DNA of 64,000 nt, taken from assembly GCA_949987705.1 (NCBI GenBank), contig CATLJY010000261.1, positions 62,001 to 126,000 of the forward strand, written 5' to 3'. A program made the position numbers and the translations under genes. Source of the stretch: Thereva unica (Eukaryota; Arthropoda; Insecta; Diptera; Therevidae). Positions 51,451-63,200 of the stretch are shown here, piece by piece (within the stretch, counting starts at the first letter, position 1; every line of letters begins with the position of its first letter). The notes beneath the pieces are model-generated. The model saw nothing but the letters and a program-made list of their open reading frames with translations, was not told where the DNA came from and did not search any database.

Positions 51451-51576
51451 TTCGACGAATTAAGTGAATTTAACTTATTTTCGATGTATTCGATGAATGT
51501 AACTTAATTTCGATGAATTAAGTGAATTTAACTTATTTTCGATGTATTCGATGAATGTAACTTAATTTCGACGAAT
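51451..51576 (+). repeat. Recent 116-bp tandem duplication tagged by TTCGACGAA
   Basis: The rare substitution TTCGACGAA occurs at 51,451 and 51,567, exactly 116 bp apart, inside a run of type 1 monomers. It is otherwise seen only near 32,497 and 48,690. The simplest reading is that one two-monomer unit was duplicated here recently, which is the elementary step by which the larger HORs would grow. Confidence 0.75.
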
Positions 51577-52289
51577 TAAGTGAATTTAACTTATTTTCGA
51601 TGTATTCGATGAATGTAACTTAATTTCGATGAATTAAGTGAATTTAACTTATTTTCGATGTATTCGATGTATGAAACTCAATTTCGATGAATTAAGTGAA
51701 TTTAACTTATTTTCGATGTATTCGATGAATGTAACTTAATTTCGATGAATTAAGTGAATTGAACTTATTTTCGATGTATTCGATGTATGAAACTCAATTT
51801 CGATGAATTAAGTGAATTTAACTTATTTTCGATGTATTCGATGAATGTAACTTAATTTCGATGAATTAAGTGAATTTAACTTATTTTCGATGTATTCGAT
51901 GTATGAAACTCAATTTCGATGAATTAAGTGATTTTAACTTATTTTCGATGTATTCGATGAATGTAACTTAATTTCGATGAATTAAGTGATTTCAAGTTAT
52001 TTTCGATGTATTCGATGTATGAAACTCAATTTCGGTGAATTAAGTGAATTTAACTTATTTTCGATGTATTCGATGAATGTAACTTAATTTCGATGAATTA
52101 AGTGAATTGAACTTATTTTCGATGTATTCGATGTATGAAACTCAATTTCGATGAATTAAGTGAATTTAACTTATTTTCGATATATTCGATGAATGTAACT
52201 TAATTTCGATGAATTAAGTGAATTTAACTTATTTTCGATGTATTCGATGTATGAAACTCAATTTCGATGAATTAAGTGAATTTAACTTA

Positions 52290-52310
52290 TTTTCGATGAT
52301 GAATTAAGTG
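52290..52310 (+). repeat. 26-bp deletion within a monomer
   Basis: TTTTCGATGATGAATTAAG joins the linker TTCGATG directly to ATGAATTAAG of the next monomer. The 26 bp from TATTCGATG through AATTTCG are lost. The ends share ATG, so deletion between short direct repeats is likely. Confidence 0.82.
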
Positions 52311-54239
52311 AATTTAACTTATTTTCGATGTATTCGATGAATGTAACTTAATTTCGATGAATTAAGTGAATTTAACTTATTTTCGATGTATTCGATGAAT
52401 GTAACTTAATTTCGATGAATTAAGTGAATTTAACCTATTTTCGATGTATTCGATGTATGAAACTCAATTTCGATGAATTAAGTGAATTTAACTTATTTTC
52501 GATGTATTCGATGAATGTAACTTAATTTCGATGAATTAAGTGAATTGAACTTATTTTCGATGTATTCGATGTATGAAACTCAATTTCGATGAATTAAGTG
52601 AATTTAACTTATTTTCGATGTATTCGATGAATGTAACTTAATTTCGATGAATTAAGTGAATTTAACTTATTTTCGATGTATTCGATGTATGAAACTCAAT
52701 TTCGATGAATTAAGTGATTTTAACTTATTTTCGATGTATTCGATGAATGTAACTTAATTTCGATGAATTAAGTGATTTCAAGTTATTTTCGATGTATTCG
52801 ATGTATGAAACTCAATTTCGGTGAATTAAGTGAATTTAACTTATTTTCGATGTATTCGATGAATGTAACTTAATTTCGATGAATTAAGTGAATTTAACTT
52901 ATTTTCGATGTATTCGATGTATGAAACTCAATTTCGATGAATTAAGTGAATTTAACTTATTTTCGATGTATTCGATGAATGTAACTTAATTTCGATGAAT
53001 TAAGTGATTTCAAGTTATTTTCGATGTATTCGATGTATGAAACTCAATTTCGGTGAATTAAGTGAATTTAACTTATTTTCGATGTATTCGATGAATGTAA
53101 CTTAATTTCGATGAATTAAGTGAATTGAACTTATTTTCGATGTATTCGATGTATGAAACTCAATTTCGATGAATTAAGTGAATTTAACTTATTTTCGATG
53201 TATTCGATGAATGTAACTTAATTTCGATGAATTAAGTGAATTTAACTTATTTTCGATGTATTCGATGTATGAAACTCAATTTCGATGAATTAAGTGAATT
53301 TAACTTATTTTCGATGTATTCGATGAATGTAACTTAATTTCGATGAATTAAGTGATTTCAAGTTATTTTCGATGTATTCGAAGTATGAAACTCAATTTCG
53401 ATGAATTAAGTGAATTTAACTTATTTTCGATGTATGCGATGAATATAACTTAATTTCGGTGAATTAAGTGAATTTAAGTTATTTTCGATGTATTCGATGT
53501 ATGAAACTCAATTTCGATGAATTAAGTGAATTTAACTTATTTTCGATGTATTCGATGAATGTAACTCAATTTCGATGAATTAAGTGAATTTAACTTATTT
53601 TCGATGTATTCGATGAATATAACTTAATTTCGGTGAATTAAGTGAATTTAACTTATTTTCGATGTATTCGATGAATGTAACTTAATTTCGATGAATTAAG
53701 TGAATTGAACTTATTTTCGATGTATTCGATGTATGAAACTCAATTTCGATGAATTAAGTGAATTTAACTTATTTTCGATGTATTCGATGAATGTAACTTA
53801 ATTTCGATGAATTAAGTGAATTTAACTTATTTTCGATGTATTCGATGAATGTAACTTAATTTCGATGAATTAAGTGAATTTAACTTATTTTCGATGTATT
53901 CGATGAATGTAACTTAATTTCGATGAATTAAGTGAATTTAACCTATTTTCGATGTATTCGATGTATGAAACTCAATTTCGATGAATTAAGTGAATTTAAC
54001 TTATTTTCGATGTATTCGATGAATGTAACTCAATTTCGATGAATTAAGTGAATTTAACTTATTTTCGATGTATTCGATGAATGTAACTTAATTTCGATGA
54101 ATTAAGTGAATTTAACTTATTTTCGATGTATTCGATGTATGAAACTCAATTTCGATGAATTAAGTGATTTTAACTTATTTTCGATGTATTCGATGAATGT
54201 AACTTAATTTCGATGAATTAAGTGATTTCAAGTTATTTT

Positions 54240-57200
54240 CGATGTATTCGATGAATCTCAATTTCGATGAATTAAGTAAATTGAACTTATTTTCGATGTA
54301 TTCGATGAATGTAACTTAATTTCGATTAATTAAGTGATTTCAAGTTATTTTCGATGAATTCGATGAATGTAACTTGATTTCGATGAATTAAGTGAATATA
54401 AGTTATTTTCGATGTATTCGATGTATGAAACTCAATTTCGATGAATTAAGTGAATTTAACTTATTTTCGATGTATTCGATGAATGTAACTCAATTTCGAT
54501 GAATTAAGTGATTTCAAGTTATTTTCGATGAATTCGATGAATGTAACTTGATTTCGATGAATTAAGTGAATTTAAGTTATTTTCGATGTATTCGATGTAT
54601 GAAACTCAATTTCGATGAATTAAGTGAATTTAACTTATTTTCGATGTATTCGATGAATGTAACTTAATTTCGATGAATTAAGTGAATTGAACTTATTTTC
54701 GATGTATTCGATGTATGAAACTCAATTTCGATGAATTAAGTGAATTTAAATTATTTTCGATGTGTTCGATGAATGTAACTTAATTGCGATGAATTAAGTG
54801 ATTTCAAGTTATTTTCGATGTATTCGATGTATGAAACTCAATTTCGATGAATTAAGTGAATTTAAATTTTCGATGTATTCGATGAATGTAACTTAATTTC
54901 GATGAATTAAGTGAATTGAACTTATTTTCGATGTATTCGATGTATGAAACTCAATTTCGATGAATTAAGTGAATTTAACTTATTTTCGATGTATTCGATG
55001 AATGTAACTTAATTTCGATGAATTAAGTGAATTTAAGTTATTTTCGATGTATGAAACTCAATTTCGATGAATTAAGTGAATTTAACTTATTTTCGATGTA
55101 TTCGATGAATGTACTCAATTTCGATGAATTAAGTGAATTGAACTTATTTTCGATGTATTCGATGAATGTAACTTGATTTCGATGAATTAAGTGAATTTAA
55201 GTTATTTTCGTTGTATTCGATGTATGAAACTCAATTTCGATGAATTAAGTGAATTTAACTTATTTTCGATGTATTCGATGAATATAACTTAATTTCGGTG
55301 AATTAAGTGAATTTAAGTTATTTTCGATGTATTCGATGTATGAAACTCAATTTCGATGAATTAAGTGAATTTAACTTATTTTCGATGTATTCGATGAATA
55401 TAACTTAATTTCGGTGAATTAAGTGAATTTAACTTATTTTCGATGTATTCGATGAATGTAACCTAATTTCGATGAATTAAGTGATTTCAAGTTATTTTCG
55501 ATGTATTCGATGTATGAAACTCAATTTCGATGAATAAAGTGAATTTAACTTATTTTCGATGTATTCGATGAATGTAACTTAATTTCGATGAATTAAGTGA
55601 TTTCAAGTTATTTTCGATGTATTCGATGTATGAAACTCAATTTCGATGAATTAAGTGAATTTAACTTATTTTCGATGTATTCGATGAATGTAACTTAATT
55701 TCGATGAATTAAGTGAATTTAACTTATTTTCGATGTATTCGATGAATGTAACTTAATTTCGATGAATTAAGTGAATTTAAGTTATTTTCGATGTATTCGA
55801 TGTATGAAACTCAATTTCGATGAATTAAGTGAATTTAACTTATTTTCGATGTATTCGATGAATGTAACTTAATTTCGATGAATTAAGTGATTTCAAGTTA
55901 TTTTCGATGTATTCGATGTATGAAACTCAATTTCGATGAATTAAGTGAATTTAACTTATTTTCGATGTATTCGATGAATGTAACTTAATTTCGATGAATT
56001 AAGTGAATTGAACTTATTTTCGATGTATTCGATGTATGAAACTCAATTTCGATGAATTAAGTGAAATTTAACTTATTTTCGATGTATTCGATGAATGTAA
56101 CTTAATTTCGATGAATTAAGTGAATTTAACTTATTTTCGATGTATTCGATGTATGAAACTCAATTTCGATGAATTAAGTGAATTTAACTTATTTTCGATG
56201 TATTCGATGAATGTAACTTAATTTCGATGAATTAAGTGAATTGAACTTATTTTCGATGTATTCGATGAATGTAACTTAATTTCGATGAATTAAGTGATTT
56301 CAAGTTATTTTCGATGTATTCGATGTATGAAACTCAATTTCGATGAATTAAGTGAATTTAACATATTTTCGATGTATTCGATGAATGTAACTTAATTTCG
56401 ATGAATTAAGTGAATTTAACTTATTTTCGATGTATTCGATGTATGAAACTCAATTTCGATGAATTAAGTGAATTTAACTTATTTTCGATGTATTCGATGA
56501 ATGTAACTTAATTTCGATGAATTAAGTGAATTGAACTTATTTTCGATGTATTCGATGAATGTAACTTAACTTCGATGAATTAAGTGATTTCAAGTTATTT
56601 TCGATGTATTCGATGTATGAAACTCAATTTCGATGAATTAAGTGAATTTAACTTATTTTCGATGTATTCGATGTATGAAACTCAATTTCGATGAATTAAG
56701 TGAATTTAACATATTTTCGATGTATTCGATGAATGTAACTTAATTTCGATGAATTAAGTGATTTCAAGTTATTTTCGATGTATTCGATGTATGAAACTCA
56801 ATTTCGATGAATTAAGTGAATTTAACTTATTTTCGATGTATTCGATGAATATAACTTAATTTCGGTGAATTAAGTGAATTTAAGTTATTTTCGATGTATT
56901 CGATGTATGAAACTCAATTTCGATGAATTAAGTGAATTTAACTTATTTTCGATGTATTCGATGAATGTAACTTAATTTCGATGAATTAAGTGATTTCAAG
57001 TTATTTTCGATGTATTCGATGTATGAAACTCAATTTCGATGAATTAAGTGAATTTAACTTATTTTCGATGTATTCGATGAATGTAACTCAATTTCGATGA
57101 ATTAAGTAAATTGAACTTATTTTCGATGTATTCGATGAATGTAACTTAATTTCGATTAATTAAGTGATTTCAAGTTATTTTCGATGAATTCGATGAATGT

Positions 57201-60200
57201 AACTTGATTTCGATGAATTAAGTGAATATAAGTTATTTTCGATGTATTCGATGTATGAAACTCAATTTCGATGAATTAAGTGAATTTAACTTATTTTCGA
57301 TGTATTCGATGAATGTAACTCAATTTCGATGAATTAAGTGAATTGAACTTATTTTCGATGTATTCGATGAATGTAACTTAATTTCGATGAATTAAGTGAT
57401 TTCAAGTTATTTTCGATGTATTCGATGTATGAAACTCAATTTCGATGAATTAAGTGAATTTAACTTATTTTCGATGTATTCGATGAATGTAACTTAATTT
57501 CGATGAATTAAGTGATTTCAAGTTATTTTCGATGTATTCGATGAATGTAACTTAATTTTGATGAATTAAGTGAATTTAAGTAATTTTCGATGTATTCGAT
57601 GTATGAAACTCAATTTCGATGAATAAAGTGAATTTAACTTATTTTCGATGTATTCGATGAATGTAACTTAATTTCGATGAATTAAGTGATTTCAAGTTAT
57701 TTTCGATGTATTCGATGTATGAAACTCAATTTCGATGAATTAAGTGAATTTAACTTATTTTCGATGTATTCGATGAATGTAACTTAATTTCGATGAATTA
57801 AGTGAATTTAACTTATTTTCGATGTATTCGATGAATGTAACTTAATTTCGATGAATTAAGTGAATTTAAGTTATTTTCGATGTATTCGATGTATGAAACT
57901 CAATTTCGATGAATTAAGTGAATTTGACTTATTTTCGATGTATTCGATGAATGTAACTTAATTTCGATGAATTAAGTGATTTCAAGTTATTTTCGATGTA
58001 TTCGATGTATGAAACTCAATTTCGATGAATTAAGTGAATTTAACTTATTTTCGATGTATTCGATGAATGTAACTTAATTTCGATGAATTAAGTGAATTGA
58101 ACTTATTTTCGATGTATTCGATGTATGAAACTCAATTTCGATGAATTAAGTGAATTTAACTTATTTTCGATGTATTCGATGAATGTAACTTAATTTCGAT
58201 GAATTAAGTGAATTTAACTTATTTTCGATGTATTCGATGTATGAAACTCAATTTCGATGAATTAAGTGAATTTAACTTATTTTCGATGTATTCGATGAAT
58301 GTAACTTAATTTCGATGAATTAAGTGAATTGAACTTATTTTCGATGTATTCGATGAATGTAACTTAATTTCGATGAATTAAGTGATTTCAAGTTATTTTC
58401 GATGTATTCGAAGTATGAAACTCAATTTCGATGAATTAAGTGAATTTAACTTATTTTCGATGTATTCGATGTATGAAACTCAATTTCGATGAATTAAGTG
58501 AATTTAACATATTTTCGATGTATTCGATGAATGTAACTTAATTTCGATGAATTAAGTGATTTCAAGTTATTTTCGATGTATTCGATGTATGAAACTCAAT
58601 TTCGATGAATTAAGTGAATTTAACTTATTTTCGATGTATTCGATGAATATAACTTAATTTCGGTGAATTAAGTGAATTTAAGTTATTTTCGATGTATTCG
58701 ATGTATGAAACTCAATTTCGATGAATTAAGTGAATTTAACTTATTTTCGATGTATTCGATGAATGTAACTCAATTTCGATGAATTAAGTAAATTGAACTT
58801 ATTTTCGATGTATTCGATGAATGTAACTTAATTTCGATGAATTAAGTGATTTCAAGTTATTTTCGATGTATTCGATGAATGTAACTTGATTTCGATGAAT
58901 TAAGTGAATATAAGTTATTTTCGATGTATTCGATGTATGAAACTCAATTTCGATGAATTAAGTGAATTTAACTTATTTTCGATGTATTCGATGAATGTAA
59001 CTCAATTTCGATGAATTAAGTGAATTGAACTTATTTTCGATGTATTCGATGAATGTAACTTAATTTCGATGAATTAAGTGATTTCAAGTTATTTTCGATG
59101 TATTCGATGTATGAAACTCAATTTCGATGAATTAAGTGAATTTAACTTATTTTCGATGTATTCGATGAATGTAACTTAATTTCGATGAATTAAGTGATTT
59201 CAAGTTATTTTCGATGTATTCGATGAATGTAACTTAATTTTGATGAATTAAGTGAATTTAAGTAATTTTCGATGTATTCGATGTATGAAACTCAATTTCG
59301 ATGAATAAAGTGAATTTAACTTATTTTCGATGTATTCGATGAATGTAACTTAATTTCGATGAATTAAGTGATTTCAAGTTATTTTCGATGTATTCGATGT
59401 ATGAAACTCAATTTCGATGAATTAAGTGAATTTAACTTATTTTCGATGTATTCGATGAATGTAACTTAATTTCGATGAATTAAGTGAATTTAACTTATTT
59501 TCGATGTATTCGATGAATGTAACTTAATTTCGATGAATTAAGTGAATTTAAGTTATTTTCGATGTATTCGATGTATGAAACTCAATTTCGATGAATTAAG
59601 TGAATTTGACTTATTTTCGATGTATTCGATGAATGTAACTTAATTTCGATGAATTAAGTGATTTCAAGTTATTTTCGATGTATTCGATGTATGAAACTCA
59701 ATTTCGATGAATTAAGTGAATTTAACTTATTTTCGATGTATTCGATGAATGTAACTTAATTTCGATGAATTAAGTGAATTGAACTTATTTTCGATGTATT
59801 CGATGTATGAAACTCAATTTCGATGAATTAAGTGAATTTAACTTATTTTCGATGTATTCGATGAATGTAACTTAATTTCGATGAATTAAGTGAATTTAAC
59901 TTATTTTCGATGTATTCGATGTATGAAACTCAATTTCGATGAATTAAGTGAATTTAACTTATTTTCGATGTATTCGATGAATGTAACTTAATTTCGATGA
60001 ATTAAGTGAATTGAACTTATTTTCGATGTATTCGATGAATGTAACTTAATTTCGATGAATTAAGTGATTTCAAGTTATTTTCGATGTATTCGAAGTATGA
60101 AACTCAATTTCGATGAATTAAGTGAATTTAACTTATTTTCGATGTATTCGATGTATGAAACTCAATTTCGATGAATTAAGTGAATTTAACATATTTTCGA

Positions 60201-63200
60201 TGTATTCGATGAATGTAACTTAATTTCGATGAATTAAGTGATTTCAAGTTATTTTCGATGTATTCGATGTATGAAACTCAATTTCGATGAATTAAGTGAA
60301 TTTAACTTATTTTCGATGTATTCGATGAATATAACTTAATTTCGGTGAATTAAGTGAATTTAAGTTATTTTCGATGTATTCGATGTATGAAACTCAATTT
60401 CGATGAATTAAGTGAATTTAACTTATTTTCGATGTATTCGATGAATGTAACTCAATTTCGATGAATTAAGTAAATTGAACTTATTTTCGATGTATTCGAT
60501 GAATGTAACTTAATTTCGATTAATTAAGTGATTTCAAGTTATTTTCGATGAATTCGATGAATGTAACTTGATTTCGATGAATTAAGTGAATATAAGTTAT
60601 TTTCGATGTATTCGATGTATGAAACTCAATTTCGATGAATTAAGTGAATTTAACTTATTTTCGATGTATTCGATGAATGTAACTCAATTTCGATGAATTA
60701 AGTGAATTGAACTTATTTTCGATGTATTCGATGAATGTAACTTAATTTCGATGAATTAAGTGATTTCAAGTTATTTTCGATGAATTCGATGAATGTAACT
60801 TGATTTCGATGAATTAAGTGAATATAAGTTATTTTCGATGTATTCGATGTATGAAACTCAATTTCGATGAATTAAGTGAATTTAACTTATTTTCGATGTA
60901 TCCGATGAATGTAACTCAATTTCGATGAATTAAGTGAATTGAACTTATTTTCGATGTATTCGATGAATGTAACTTAATTTCGATGAATTAAGTGATTTCA
61001 AGTTATTTTCGATGTATTCGATGTATGAAACTCAATTTCGATGAATTAAGTGAATTTAACTTATTTTCGATGTATTCGATGAATGTAACTTAATTTCGAT
61101 GAATTAAGTGATTTCAAGTTATTTTCGATGAATTCGATGCATGTAACTTAATTTCGATGAATTAAGTGAATTTAAGTTATTTTCGATGTATTCGATGTAT
61201 GAAACTCAATTTCGATGAATTAAGTGAATTTAACTTATTTTCGATGTATTCGATGAATGTAACTTAATTTCGATGAATTAAGTGATTTCAAGTTATTTTC
61301 GATGAATTCGATGCATGTAACTTGATTTCGATGAATTAAGTGAATTTAAGTTATTTTCGATGTATTCGATGTATGAAACTCAATTTCGATGAATTAAGTG
61401 AATTTAACTTATTTTCGATGTATTCGATGAATGTACTCAATTTCGATGAATTAAGTGAATTGAACTTATTTTCGATGTATTCGATGAATGTAACTTAATT
61501 TCGATGAATTAAGTGATTTCAAGTTATTTTCGATGTATTCGATGTATGAAACTCAATTTCGATGAATTAAGTGAATTTAACTTATTTTCGATGTATTCGA
61601 TGAATGTAACTTAATTTCGATGAATTAAGTGATTTCAAGTTATTTTCGATGTATTCGATGTATGAAACTCAATTTCGATGAATTAAGTGAATTTAACTTA
61701 TTTTCGATGTATTCGATGAATGTAACTTAATTTCGATGAATTAAGTGAATTGAACTTATTTTCGATGTATTCGATGAATGTAACTTAATTTCGATGAATT
61801 AAGTGATTTCAAGTTATTTTCGATGTATTCGATGTATGAAACTCAATTTCGATGAATTAAGTGAATTTAACTTATTTTCGATGTATTCGATGTATGAAAC
61901 TCAATTTCGATGAATTAAGTGAATTTAACATATTTTCGATGTATTCGATGAATGTAACTTAATTTCGATGAATTAAGTGATTTCAAGTTATTTTCGATGT
62001 ATTCGATGTATGAAACTCAATTTCGATGAATTAAGTGAATTTAACTTATTTTCGATGTATTCGATGAATATAACTTAATTTCGGTGAATTAAGTGAATTT
62101 AAGTTATTTTCGATGTATTCGATGTATGAAACTCAATTTCGATGAATTAAGTGAATTTAACTTATTTTCGATGTATTCGATGAATGTAACTTAATTTCGA
62201 TGAATTAAGTGATTTCAAGTTATTTTCGATGTATTCGATGTATGAAACTCAATTTCGATGAATTAAGTGAATTTAACTTATTTTCGATGTATTCGATGAA
62301 TGTAACTCAATTTCGATGAATTAAGTAAATTGAACTTATTTTCGATGTATTCGATGAATGTAACTTAATTTCGATTAATTAAGTGATTTCAAGTTATTTT
62401 CGATGAATTCGATGAATGTAACTTGATTTCGATGAATTAAGTGAATATAAGTTATTTTCGATGTATTCGATGTATGAAACTCAATTTCGATGAATTAAGT
62501 GAATTTAACTTATTTTCGATGTATTCGATGAATGTAACTCAATTTCGATGAATTAAGTGAATTGAACTTATTTTCGATGTATTCGATGAATGTAACTTAA
62601 TTTCGATGAATTAAGTGATTTCAAGTTATTTTCGATGTATGAAACTCAATTTCGATGAATTAATTAAGTGAATTTAACTTATTTTCGATGTATTCGATGA
62701 ATGTAACTTAATTTCGATGAATTAAGTGATTTCAAGTTATTTTCGATGTATTCGATGAATGTAACTTAATTTTGATGAATTAAGTGAATTTAAGTAATTT
62801 TCGATGTATTCGATGTATGAAACTCAATTTCGATGAATTAAGTGAATTTAACTTATTTTCGATGTATTCGATGAATGTAACTTAATTTCGATGAATTAAG
62901 TGAATTGAACTTATTTTCGATGTATTCGATGTATGAAACTCAATTTCGATGAATTAAGTAAATTGAACTTATTTTCGATGTATTCGATGATTGTAACTTA
63001 ATTTCGATGAATTAAGTGATTTCAAGTTATTTTCGATGAATTCGATGAATGTAACTTGATTTCGATGAATTAAGTGAATATAAGTTATTTTCGATGTATT
63101 CGATGTATGAAACTCAATTTCGATGAATTAAGTGAATTTAACTTATTTTCGATGTATTCGATGAATGTAACTTAATTTCGATGAATTAAGTGATTTCAAG

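Larger units (their letters stand above)
46000..54240 (+). repeat. Dimer-rich block with private small lesions
   Basis: The markers of families I and II are mostly missing. Plain type 1/type 2 dimers with GAATTGAAC and CGGTGAATT variants dominate. Private lesions cluster here: a template-switch scar at 46,530-46,545; loss of ATGAAAC near 48,625; GTAACTAATTTCG near 48,740 and 50,642; a 9-bp loss near 49,670; GAATTACTTATT near 49,972; and a 26-bp loss near 52,299. Runs of type 1 monomers break the dimer phase at about 51,430-51,650. Fewer long HORs and more unique damage suggest slower homogenisation than in 16-45 kb. Confidence 0.72.

Noticed and set aside
62640..62670. GAATTAATTAAGTG read as a possible homeodomain-like TAATTA site
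   Set aside because: It is a single 4-bp slippage within a repeat made of ATTAA motifs; there is no reason to assign regulation.
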